Shown in pieces: positions 8,161 to 16,494 of a stretch of DNA of 64,000 nucleotides. Made by a program: the position numbers and the translations under genes. Each line of letters opens with the position of its first letter. Position 1 is the first letter of the stretch. A model generated the notes under the pieces. The model was not told the DNA's origin. It did no database searches and was given only the letters and a program-made list of their open reading frames with translations. The DNA comes from Variovorax sp. J22G73 (lineage in GTDB: Bacteria > Pseudomonadota > Gammaproteobacteria > Burkholderiales > Burkholderiaceae_C), in assembly GCF_030317035.1 (NCBI RefSeq), contig NZ_JASZYK010000003.1, forward strand, positions 310,001-374,000, written 5' to 3'.

Positions 8161-8823
8161 TCAAGGCGCGCTGCGGCGCAGGAACATGTGCGTGGCGCGC
8201 TCGCCGGCCACCTGCCGTTCGCAGCGGTAGCCCAGCGCCGGCAGGTCCAGGCCCGCGAACAGCGCCTCGCCCTTGCCCAGCAGCACCGGGCGCACGGCCA
8301 GGTGCAACTCGTCGATGAGCCCGGCCTTCAGGTATTCGCGCACCGTCGCCGCGCCGCCGCCCACGCGCACGTCGCGCTCACCCGCCGCGGCCTTCGCCAG
8401 CGCCAGCGCCTCGTGGATGCCGCCGGTGACGAAGTGGAAGGTGGTGCCGCCCTGCATCGCCAGCGGTGGGCGGGCATGGTGGGTCAGCACGAAGACGGGC
8501 ACGTGGTACGGCGGCTCGTCGCCCCACCAGCCCTTCCAGCTGTCGTCGGGCCAGGGGCCACGCACCGGGCCGAACATGTTGCGCCCGAGTATCCAGGCGC
8601 CCATCTGCGCGAAGCCTTGCTCGGCGATCTCGTTGTCGATGCCGGTCTCGCCGCTGGCCTCGCCCGGGTTGTGCATCTGCTGCCAGACGCGCGTGGGAAA
8701 GAACCAGTCCATGAGCTCGGGGCCTCGAACGCCCAGGGGGTTCTCCTGGCTCTGGTCGGGGCCGGCGGCAAAGCCGTCGAGCGAAACGCCGAAGCTGCGA
8801 ACGAGCAAGCGGGTCATGGCCAT
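8161..8823 (-). CDS. RibD C-terminal / dihydrofolate-reductase-like protein
   Basis: This 220-residue protein has the pattern of the RibD-C/DHFR-like reductases: an N-terminal strand followed by SLDGFAAG, then ILGRNMFGP, a Pro-Val-FVLTHHARPP strand, FVTGGIHEAL, VGGGAATVREYLKAGLIDE, and a C-terminal VRPVLLGKGEALF segment. These proteins bind NADPH; many are small stand-alone reductases of unknown substrate. An AGGAG lies three bases upstream of ATG 8823 and nine upstream of ATG 8817, so either could be used. It stands alone and converges on the DUF308 gene. Confidence 0.85.
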   Translation of the reverse strand: MAMTRLLVRSFGVSLDGFAAGPDQSQENPLGVRGPELMDWFFPTRVWQQMHNPGEASGETGIDNEIAEQGFAQMGAWILGRNMFGPVRGPWPDDSWKGWWGDEPPYHVPVFVLTHHARPPLAMQGGTTFHFVTGGIHEALALAKAAAGERDVRVGGGAATVREYLKAGLIDELHLAVRPVLLGKGEALFAGLDLPALGYRCERQVAGERATHMFLRRSAP

Positions 8824-8850
8824 CGTCTCCTGCAAAAGCGGGGTGGCAGT

Positions 8851-9345
8851 TTAGCGCCGCTGCGACTGTTGTTGTTGTGGCTGCTGCGGCGCTTCGTCCG
8901 CCACCTTCTCCAGCCAGTCGGCGGCCTTGCCGTCGAGCATCTCGGTGAACGCGATGTGGGTCATCGCGGTGTCGGGTGCGGCGCCGTGCCAGTGCTTCAC
9001 GTGCGGCGGAATCTCGATCACGTCGCCGACACGAATCTCCTCCACCGGCCCGCCCCAGCGCTGGATGCGGCCGACGCCCGATGTCACGACCAGCCGTTGC
9101 CCGAGCGGGTGCGTGTGCCACGCGGTGCGCGCGCCCGGCGAAAAGCTCACGCTGCCGGCGGAGGCGCGGTCGGGGCCGGTCGGTGTGAACAGCATCTCGA
9201 CCTTCACGCTGCCGGTGAATTTCTCGGCCGGCGCGTTGTTGACGGCGCGCGTGCCGGCGCGGCTGACGCGCAGCTCGGGTTCGGCGGCAAGGCCGGGCTC
9301 GAGCATCGTGAGGGCGAGCGTGGCGGTGGCGATCAGTGATTTCAT
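8851..9345 (-). CDS. Secreted cupin-domain protein
   Basis: This 164-residue protein starts with a short signal peptide (about residues 1-21, ending GLAA) followed by one cupin barrel. The first cupin motif carries WHTHPLGQRLVV and the second HVKHWHGAAP, so the usual His/Glu metal ligands are largely present. The C-terminus is an unusual Gln-rich tail (PQQPQQQQSQRR). Single-domain cupins of this type are often annotated with carboxymuconolactone decarboxylases, though the export signal argues for a periplasmic role. It lies 42 bp downstream of the aldo/keto reductase on the same strand and probably shares its promoter. Confidence 0.82.
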   Translation of the reverse strand: MKSLIATATLALTMLEPGLAAEPELRVSRAGTRAVNNAPAEKFTGSVKVEMLFTPTGPDRASAGSVSFSPGARTAWHTHPLGQRLVVTSGVGRIQRWGGPVEEIRVGDVIEIPPHVKHWHGAAPDTAMTHIAFTEMLDGKAADWLEKVADEAPQQPQQQQSQRR

Positions 9346-9387
9346 GAGGGTTTCGCGGGTTGTGTGATCGTTGACTTCTGCAGGCGC

Positions 9388-10431
<1,044 letters not shown>

Positions 10432-10440
10432 CTAGACTGC

Positions 10441-10454
10441 TGAATTGGCATTCA
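10441..10454. promoter_or_regulatory. Candidate LysR operator dyad
   Basis: TGAAT at 10441-10445 and ATTCA at 10450-10454 form a perfect dyad of LysR type (T, variable spacer, A) between the divergent aldo/keto reductase and lysR genes. Extra CATTGAA copies at 10401-10407 and 10422-10428, with TTCAAT at 10451-10456, add further half-sites. Assignment to the adjacent regulator is by position. Confidence 0.5.
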
Positions 10455-10474
10455 ATCATTAGCGGAGCTGATCA

Positions 10475-11365
10475 ATGGGCCGGTTCGATGACCTGGCGGC
10501 GTTCGCGGCCGTCGTGCGCGAAGGGAGCTTCACCCGCGCCGCCGCCAAGCTCGGCGTGACGCAGTCGGCGCTGAGCCAGACGGTGCGCACGCTGGAAAAG
10601 CGGCTCGACCTGAAGCTGCTCAACCGCACCACGCGCAGCGTGGCCCCGACCGAGGCGGGCGAAACGCTCTACCGCACGGTCGAGCCGCGGCTCGGAGACA
10701 TCGAGGCCGAGCTGGCCACGCTCGGCGAGATGCGCGGCAAGCCGGTCGGCACGGTGCGCATCACGGCGACCGAGCACGCGGTGCGGACCCTGGTCTGGCC
10801 GCGGCTGCTGCCATGGCTTGCGAAGTACCCGGAGATCAAGCTGGAGATCAGCAGCGACAACCGGTTCGCCGACATCGTCGGCGAGCGCTTCGACATCGGC
10901 ATTCGCCTGGGCGACGACGTTGCCAAGAACATGATCGCCGTGCGCGTGGCGCCGGACATGCGCATCGTGGTCGTCGGCAGCCCCGCCTACTTCGCTCGCC
11001 ACCTGCCGCCGTCGACACCGCAGGACCTGGACGAGCACGACTGCATCGGGCTTCGCTTGCCGACCTACGGCGGCCTGCTGCCGTGGGAGTTCAGGCAGGG
11101 CAAGCGGGCGGTCAACGTGCATGTGAAGGGCCGGCTGGTGTTCAACCAGAACCAGCTGGTCGTCGAGGCGGCGCTTGCCGGGCATGGGCTGGCGTGGCTG
11201 CCGCAGGACCTTGTCGACGAACACATCGAGGCCGGGCGGCTGGTGACGACGCTGAACCGCTGGACGATCACCTACCCCGGCTATCACCTCTACTACGCGA
11301 CGCGTCGGGCTTCGCAGGCGTTGATGCTGGTGGTCGAGGCGTTGCGCCTCGAGAAGACGCAGTAG
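10475..11365 (+). CDS. LysR-family transcriptional regulator
   Basis: This 296-residue protein has an N-terminal winged helix-turn-helix (about 4-62; FAAVVREGSFTRAAAKLGVTQS and LEKRLDLKLLNRTTRS) and a periplasmic-binding-protein-like effector domain from about residue 92. GGAG lies seven bases before the ATG. It belongs to the subgroup often found beside oxidoreductase genes and most likely controls the divergent aldo/keto reductase and secreted cupin. The effector is unknown. Confidence 0.92.
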   Translation: MGRFDDLAAFAAVVREGSFTRAAAKLGVTQSALSQTVRTLEKRLDLKLLNRTTRSVAPTEAGETLYRTVEPRLGDIEAELATLGEMRGKPVGTVRITATEHAVRTLVWPRLLPWLAKYPEIKLEISSDNRFADIVGERFDIGIRLGDDVAKNMIAVRVAPDMRIVVVGSPAYFARHLPPSTPQDLDEHDCIGLRLPTYGGLLPWEFRQGKRAVNVHVKGRLVFNQNQLVVEAALAGHGLAWLPQDLVDEHIEAGRLVTTLNRWTITYPGYHLYYATRRASQALMLVVEALRLEKTQ

Positions 11366-11545
11366 ACAAGCGCGCGCGGGCGGGGTCGGTGGCTGCGTCG
11401 GTAGCTGCGTCGCTGCCGGCTTGGCAACAACCATTCCGGGCCAACGTGATCGAGGCCGCCTTCTAGAATCCGCCCCCCAAGCGGCTGCATGCAGCCCGCA
11501 CGGAGCGCAACGCTCCTTTCTCGGTTTTTCCTTTTTTTCGTCTCG

Positions 11546-12466
11546 ATGCCCTCCAGATTCCGCTTCGCGCTGCGCGCCTCCTTGTCCTCCGCTTTTCTCG
11601 TCGCTTCCCTGTGCACGCTGAGCCCGGCCCTCGCTGCCGGACCGCTTCCGTTCCTGAACGCCGGCGGCCCCTCGGAGGCCGAGCCGGTGCCCGCGCTGGA
11701 CCGCGCCGTGGTGCGCTTCGCGGGCATGGCGTCGGGCTCGTACTACTGGGAGCAAGGCCTGGTGGCCGAGCAGCTCATCGACGGCCTGGCCACCGCCATG
11801 CACCGCAAGGAACTGGACTTGCCCGGCGACCGGCGGCTGCTGTCGTCGTACCGCCGGATGAACGGCGCCGCCGAGCGGGCCGCGGTGCTGGTCGACGACC
11901 GCAGCGGCGAGGTGCTGGCCGCCGCGCTGGCGCACCGCGGCTGCGGCGTGGACGGCAACGTGGCCTGCCGTGGCGACGACCAGCACGCCGAGCTGGTGGT
12001 GTTCCTGCGCCCCGGTGTCGACCGCGCCGAGGCGCAGCCGCTGCTGGCATGGAGCACCCAGGTGCCCAAGGACGACCTGGACTCCGGCGAAGAAGAGAAG
12101 ATCGTGCGCACCGAGTTCATCGTGCTCGACGCCGCGCACACCGCCGCCCGTGCGCCGAAGCGGCCCAAGGGCTTTTCGGCGCAGGTGCCGCTGTACCCGA
12201 ACGCGCAGCTCAACGCCACCGCCCAGTCGGCGGTGAGCAATGCGAAGGCAGGGCGCGTGATGCGCCTGCAGACCACGGACAGCCGCGAACAGGTGATCGC
12301 GTTCTACAAGCAGCTGTCGCCGCCGCTGAAAGACTTCGTCTCCGACGCGAGCGTGTCCACCGGCTTCGTCGCGGGCAGCAGCAAGGGCGTGGCCTTCGTG
12401 GTCAACCTGACGCACGGGCGCCGCATGCCCGCCATCACGAACATCGAAATGGAACTGGCTCAATGA
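11546..12466 (+). CDS. Secreted protein of unknown function, first of a paralogous pair
   Basis: This 306-residue protein starts with a cleavable signal peptide (about residues 1-34, ending ALAAG). I do not recognise a domain. The mature part carries VRFAGMASGSYYWEQGLVAEQ and a stretch RAAVLVDDRSGEVLAAAL that recur in altered form in the next gene. A central Cys pair (GCGVDGNVAC) could form a disulfide. An ATG at 11489 is an alternative start but would bury the signal peptide behind an extra hydrophobic leader. Its TGA overlaps the next ATG (ATGA), so the two are translated together. Confidence 0.7.
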   Translation: MPSRFRFALRASLSSAFLVASLCTLSPALAAGPLPFLNAGGPSEAEPVPALDRAVVRFAGMASGSYYWEQGLVAEQLIDGLATAMHRKELDLPGDRRLLSSYRRMNGAAERAAVLVDDRSGEVLAAALAHRGCGVDGNVACRGDDQHAELVVFLRPGVDRAEAQPLLAWSTQVPKDDLDSGEEEKIVRTEFIVLDAAHTAARAPKRPKGFSAQVPLYPNAQLNATAQSAVSNAKAGRVMRLQTTDSREQVIAFYKQLSPPLKDFVSDASVSTGFVAGSSKGVAFVVNLTHGRRMPAITNIEMELAQ

Positions 12467-13488
12467 ACGCGCGGATGTCGAAGACCATCGCCGCGTCGCT
12501 GCTGCTCGCCTGCGCGCTGGGCGCGCAGGCGCAGGGCACCGTGCCCGAGGCATCGGCGCCCGTGACCACCGAGCTGCCCGCGCCGCCGTTGCGGCTGAGC
12601 GAGCAGCCGGCCATTCGCGCCGCGGTGATCGCCATGGTGGGCTACGCGCGCGGCAGCTTCACCGACCCCGATGCGTTGATCGCGCAGCAGGTGCTCGAAG
12701 GCATGCGCTCGCGCCACGACATCACGCGCACCGTGTGGCCCGACGGGCGCAAGGTGCTCGCGTCGGTCAATGGCGGCGACCATGGCGAGAAGCGCGCGGC
12801 GATGCTGATCGACGCCGAGGGCAAGCTCATCGCGCTGGGGCTGGTCAACGCGCACTGCCGCGCGCCCGCATCCGCGGCGAAAACCGATGCGCCCGATGTG
12901 TGCAACCCGGCACCGCAGACGGTGCTGTCGATCTTCCAGCCCGCCGGCGCGCCGCAGGCCGATGCCGCGCCGCTGATTGCCTGGGCGAAGAAGCTGCCCG
13001 CGTTCCTGGCCGCGATGGCCGAGAGCGACGACCCTGAACAAGCAGCCGACGCGCAGAGGATCGCGACCATCGAATACATCACCGGCCAGCCCGACGCGCC
13101 CGGCTGGCGCAAGGACCAGTTGCCGCCGGGCTTCCCCGCGTCGCTGCACCGGCTGCTGGTGCAGGCGGGCGAGGTGAACAGCTCGGCGAGCGCCGGCAAG
13201 ATCGTGTTGCCCAAGGGCCTCGCTGGCAAGCCGATGCGCACCGACTACCAACGTTCGCAGCGCAACGAGCCAGAGCTGCCCGACGCCGAAGTCACGCTGC
13301 GCAGCTACGCCGCGCTCGGCACGCTGGTCGACACGTACGCGGAACTCACGAAGAACGCGAACCCGGAGCAGGAGGGGCGCGAAGTCGTCTTCAATGGCAC
13401 CGACGGTGGCGCGCGCTACAGCGTGCGCCTGCGCGACGCGAAGGAAACCGGCGTGTTCATCACCGTGGCGAGCTGGAAGCGAAAGTAG
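12463..13488 (+). CDS. Secreted protein of unknown function, second of a paralogous pair
   Basis: This 341-residue protein has a signal peptide (about 1-24, ending GAQAQ). It parallels the preceding protein: RAAVIAMVGYARGSF with DALIAQQVLEGM matches the first conserved block, and KRAAMLIDAEGKLIALGL matches the second. It also has two cysteines at the corresponding Cys-bearing region. No known domain is apparent. Its start overlaps the upstream stop (ATGA), and its 3-prime end overlaps the convergent nucleotidyltransferase gene by 29 bp. The pair probably arose by tandem duplication and may form a heteromer in the periplasm. Confidence 0.7.
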   Translation: MNARMSKTIAASLLLACALGAQAQGTVPEASAPVTTELPAPPLRLSEQPAIRAAVIAMVGYARGSFTDPDALIAQQVLEGMRSRHDITRTVWPDGRKVLASVNGGDHGEKRAAMLIDAEGKLIALGLVNAHCRAPASAAKTDAPDVCNPAPQTVLSIFQPAGAPQADAAPLIAWAKKLPAFLAAMAESDDPEQAADAQRIATIEYITGQPDAPGWRKDQLPPGFPASLHRLLVQAGEVNSSASAGKIVLPKGLAGKPMRTDYQRSQRNEPELPDAEVTLRSYAALGTLVDTYAELTKNANPEQEGREVVFNGTDGGARYSVRLRDAKETGVFITVASWKRK

Positions 13489-14074
13489 GCGCTTCATCGG
13501 CGGACGTGGCCTCGGGCTGCACGACCTGCAGCCACGGCCACCGCGCCTGGTAATCGCCGGCCTTCTTCAGGAACAGCTCGCGCATGGGGAGCAGCGGGTT
13601 CATGCGCAGCACGCCCGCGGCCAGGTCGTCCAGGCCATCGGGCGCGTAGAGCGTTCGGTCGGCCAGCGCGATGCCCACGCGGGTGCACGCGATGAGGTAG
13701 CGGTCGATGCCGTCGCGCGCGCTGCGCAGCCGCGGGTAGTGCGACTTGAAGCGTGCTTCGTACCAGAGGTGCACGCGCGCCTGGTTCTTCACCTCCACGG
13801 TCACGCCCAGGTCGGCCACCGCGTGGTGCACACGGCGGATCACGGCGTCTTCGGCGTCCCACGAGAGGTCCGAATCGTCGAAGTAGAAGACGTCGTAGTC
13901 CTTCACGCCCCAGCCCGGCGGCTTGCCGGAGACGCGGTTCCAGGTCGCCTGGAAGAGGCTGCCCGCGGTCAGGAAGCCCTGCGGCAGGCCCAGCGCGGGC
14001 AGGCGTTCGAGCAGGGCCGCGTTGGCCGGGTCTTGCAGGGCCTGGGCGACGAAATCGGTGGCGGTCAATGTCAT
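13460..14074 (-). CDS. DUF925-like nucleotidyltransferase family protein
   Basis: This 204-residue soluble protein matches the family of small predicted nucleotidyltransferases annotated as DUF925. The family pattern is visible as FLTAGSLFQATWN followed by KDYDVFYFDDSDLSWDAED, with acidic residues suited to metal binding, and later EVKNQARVHLWYE. Its substrate and role are unknown. It is the last gene of the leftward group headed by the amidoligase operon, 77 bp after the RidA-family gene, so co-transcription is possible but not required. I use the ATG at 14074 rather than one five codons earlier. Confidence 0.82.
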   Translation of the reverse strand: MTLTATDFVAQALQDPANAALLERLPALGLPQGFLTAGSLFQATWNRVSGKPPGWGVKDYDVFYFDDSDLSWDAEDAVIRRVHHAVADLGVTVEVKNQARVHLWYEARFKSHYPRLRSARDGIDRYLIACTRVGIALADRTLYAPDGLDDLAAGVLRMNPLLPMRELFLKKAGDYQARWPWLQVVQPEATSADEAPTFASSSPR

Positions 14075-14151
14075 GTTTGCAATGAGCAAAAAGAAAAGGC
14101 CTGGCGACCAATGCCGCCAGGCCTCGAAAACGTGATGCTGTCGAAGCTGTA

Positions 14152-14610
14152 TCAGCCCACTTCGGCGATCAGTTCGATTTCCACGCAGGCACCCATCGGG
14201 ATCTGCGCCACGCCGAAGGCGCTGCGCGCATGCGCGCCCTTCTCGGGGCCGAACACCTCGGCGAAGAATTCGCTGGCGCCGTTGGTCACCAGGTGCTGTT
14301 CGGTGAAGGTGCCGACCGAATTCACCAGGCTCATGACCTTCACGATGCGCTTGACCTTGTTCAGGTCGCCCACGGCCGCGTGCAGCGTGCCCAGCAGGTC
14401 GATGGCGATGGCGCGTGCGGCCTGCTTGCCTTCGTCGGTCGTGATGTTGGCGCCGAGCTGGCCGGCCCAGACCTTGCCGTCCTTCTTCGCGATGTGGCCC
14501 GACAGGAACACGAGGTTGCCGGTCTGCACGAAGGGCACGTAGGCCGCGGCGGGTGCCGAGACCGGGGGAAGGGTGATGCCGAGGCTGGAAAGTTTGTCGT
14601 AAACGCTCAT
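14152..14610 (-). CDS. RidA family protein (YjgF/YER057c/UK114)
   Basis: This 152-residue protein belongs to the RidA superfamily, whose archetype hydrolyses reactive enamine/imine intermediates from PLP enzymes. The pattern VQTGNLVFLSGHIAKKDG near the N-terminus, GQLGANITTDEGKQAARAIAIDLL, and C-terminal RSAFGVAQIPMGACVEIELIAEV are characteristic. It belongs to the longer YjgF-like subgroup, and I do not see the canonical catalytic Arg context well enough to assert deaminase activity. Its ATG overlaps the TGA of the transglutaminase gene (ATGA), so it is translationally coupled to the amidoligase operon. Confidence 0.88.
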   Translation of the reverse strand: MSVYDKLSSLGITLPPVSAPAAAYVPFVQTGNLVFLSGHIAKKDGKVWAGQLGANITTDEGKQAARAIAIDLLGTLHAAVGDLNKVKRIVKVMSLVNSVGTFTEQHLVTNGASEFFAEVFGPEKGAHARSAFGVAQIPMGACVEIELIAEVG

Positions 14611-15566
14611 GGAGACTCCTTGTCTTGGGAAAGTGATTGTGTCCGGCTTTGTTCGGCGGCCTCTTCGGCTTCCCCCACGGGCTGCACGGTCACGCCGACA
14701 CGCAGCGTGTGCCGGGCGCCGCCATGGAGTACGCCGCGCATGGGAGATACGTCGGAGTAGTCGCGCCCGATGGCCAGGGTGACGTAGTCCTCCCCCGGCT
14801 GGCGGCCGTTGGTGGGGTCGAAGTCGGCCCAGCCGCCGGGGCTGCCGTTGGCTTCGCCGGGCAGGTACACCGACACCCACGCATGCGAGGCGTCGGCGCC
14901 CACCAGCCGCGGCTGGCCCGGCGGCGGCTGCGTGAGCAGGTAGCCGCTCACGTAGCGCGCCGGCAGGCCCATGGTGCGAAAGCACGCGATCATGATGTGG
15001 GCGAAGTCCTGGCACACGCCCTTGCGCTGCGCGAGCGCCTCGACGGCGGGGGTGTTGATCTCGGTGCTGTCGGCGTCGTACGCAAAGTCGTCGTACATGC
15101 GCTCGGTGAGGTTCATGGCCACGTCGAAGGCCGGCCGGCCGGGCACGAAGCTGGCGCGCGCGTAGGCCGCGAAGTCGTCGTGGCGCGGCACGTAGGGCGA
15201 CGGAAAGACGAACTCCGAAGCCGCGTCGAACGTGGCGTCCTTGCGAAAGCGGAAGCGCTCGCGCACGGTCTCCCACGGCAGCTCACGCGCCACGTTCGGC
15301 GACAGCACGGGCACCGAGGTTTCGACCACGCTCTCGGCCGTGACGACCAGCCGGTCGTGCGTGGCCTCGAGCGCGAAGAAGGCGCGCGTGTTGCCGTACA
15401 GGTCGTTCTGCTCGCCGCGCTGCGCGGGCGGCGGCTCGATGGCGAGCTTGTGGCTCACCAGGCGCTGCGAGTCGGTGGCCAGCGGCTTCAGGTGGGCCAG
15501 ATGCTGCGCCGTCTCGACCGGCGGCGCGTACTCGTAGCGCGTTTCGTGGGTGACGTGGAGGAGCAT
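14607..15566 (-). CDS. Transglutaminase-like cysteine protease-fold protein
   Basis: This 319-residue protein has the N-terminal beta domain common to COG1305 proteins, then a transglutaminase core with Cys185 (GVCQDFAH), His228 (DASHAW) and Asp250 (DFDPTNG), giving a complete triad. Family members cleave or transfer at amide bonds. In loci with circularly permuted ATP-grasp and alpha-E proteins they are predicted to process a peptide-like product. It lies 59 bp downstream of the solute-binding-protein gene and overlaps the RidA-family gene by four bases. Confidence 0.88.
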   Translation of the reverse strand: MLLHVTHETRYEYAPPVETAQHLAHLKPLATDSQRLVSHKLAIEPPPAQRGEQNDLYGNTRAFFALEATHDRLVVTAESVVETSVPVLSPNVARELPWETVRERFRFRKDATFDAASEFVFPSPYVPRHDDFAAYARASFVPGRPAFDVAMNLTERMYDDFAYDADSTEINTPAVEALAQRKGVCQDFAHIMIACFRTMGLPARYVSGYLLTQPPPGQPRLVGADASHAWVSVYLPGEANGSPGGWADFDPTNGRQPGEDYVTLAIGRDYSDVSPMRGVLHGGARHTLRVGVTVQPVGEAEEAAEQSRTQSLSQDKESP

Positions 15567-15625
15567 GGCGCGCGGGGGTCTGAAGAAGGGGTGGGGAAGG
15601 GGTGGGGAAGGTGAGAGGGAGCGGC

Positions 15626-16459
15626 CTACTTTGCCTCGGCACCGAAGTGCGAGGCGAATATTTTGGCGTAGGTGCCGTCGGCGCGAATGCCTTCCAGGCC
15701 CTGGTTGATCTTCGCGAGCAGCGCGGCGTTGCCCTTCTTCACCGCGATGCCGTACTTTTCGACCGGAAAGCCCGCGTCGCTCACCGTCTTGAAGCCACCG
15801 GCCGTGTTGTTGGCCAGGTAGTGCACCACCACGCCGTTGTCGGCCACCACGGCCTGCACGCCGCCGGCCTCCAGCTCCTTCAGCGCGAGCGGGGTCGACT
15901 CGAAGCGCTTGATGGCGGTGCTCGACTTGCCCAGCAGCTTGCCGACCACCTCGTCGCCGGTGGTGCCGTTCTGCACGCCCACCTTCAGCGGCTTCAGGTC
16001 GTCGAACCTGGCGACCGGCGAATCGCTCTTCACGGCAATGAGCTGCTTCGCGTCGAAGTACGGCTGCGAGAAGTCCATGGTCTGGCGGCGCTCGTCGGTG
16101 ATGGTGATGGCCGACACCAGCAGGTCGCGGTCGCCCTGGTCGAGCGCGTTGAAGATGCCCTCCCACGGCGTGTTGACGAACTTGACCTCGATGCCGGCCT
16201 TCTGCGCCACGGCCTTCACCACGTCGATGTCGAAGCCCACGATGTCGCCCTTGTCGTTCTGCGACTCGAAGGGGGTGTAGGCGGCGTCGGTGCCGACGAC
16301 CAGCACGCGCGCCGGCACCGCGGCGGGCGCGGTGTTCGAGGCAGCGGGGGTGGCGCTTTCCTGCTTGCCGCAACCGGCAAGGGCCACGGTGAGGGCCAGG
16401 GCCGTGCACAGCCCCGAAGCGGCCAGGGCGAAGCGGCGGTTGATGGCGATGCCTGACAT
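15626..16459 (-). CDS. Amino-acid ABC transporter substrate-binding lipoprotein (family 3)
   Basis: This 277-residue protein is a family 3 periplasmic binding protein. It has a lipoprotein signal with lipobox LAGC (Cys30), then VGTDAAYTPFESQNDKGDIVGFD split over two strands, the ITITDERR turn and a C-terminal KINQGLEGIRADGTYAKIF helix. Such proteins capture polar amino acids. A strong AGGAGG precedes the ATG. No permease or ATPase gene is adjacent. It is instead wedged between the fused ATP-grasp/alpha-E gene (35 bp upstream) and the transglutaminase gene, suggesting it serves or senses a substrate of that system. Confidence 0.9.
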   Translation of the reverse strand: MSGIAINRRFALAASGLCTALALTVALAGCGKQESATPAASNTAPAAVPARVLVVGTDAAYTPFESQNDKGDIVGFDIDVVKAVAQKAGIEVKFVNTPWEGIFNALDQGDRDLLVSAITITDERRQTMDFSQPYFDAKQLIAVKSDSPVARFDDLKPLKVGVQNGTTGDEVVGKLLGKSSTAIKRFESTPLALKELEAGGVQAVVADNGVVVHYLANNTAGGFKTVSDAGFPVEKYGIAVKKGNAALLAKINQGLEGIRADGTYAKIFASHFGAEAK

Positions 16460-16494
16460 GGATATGCCTCCTTGGAACTGTCGTTGGCTGCGAA

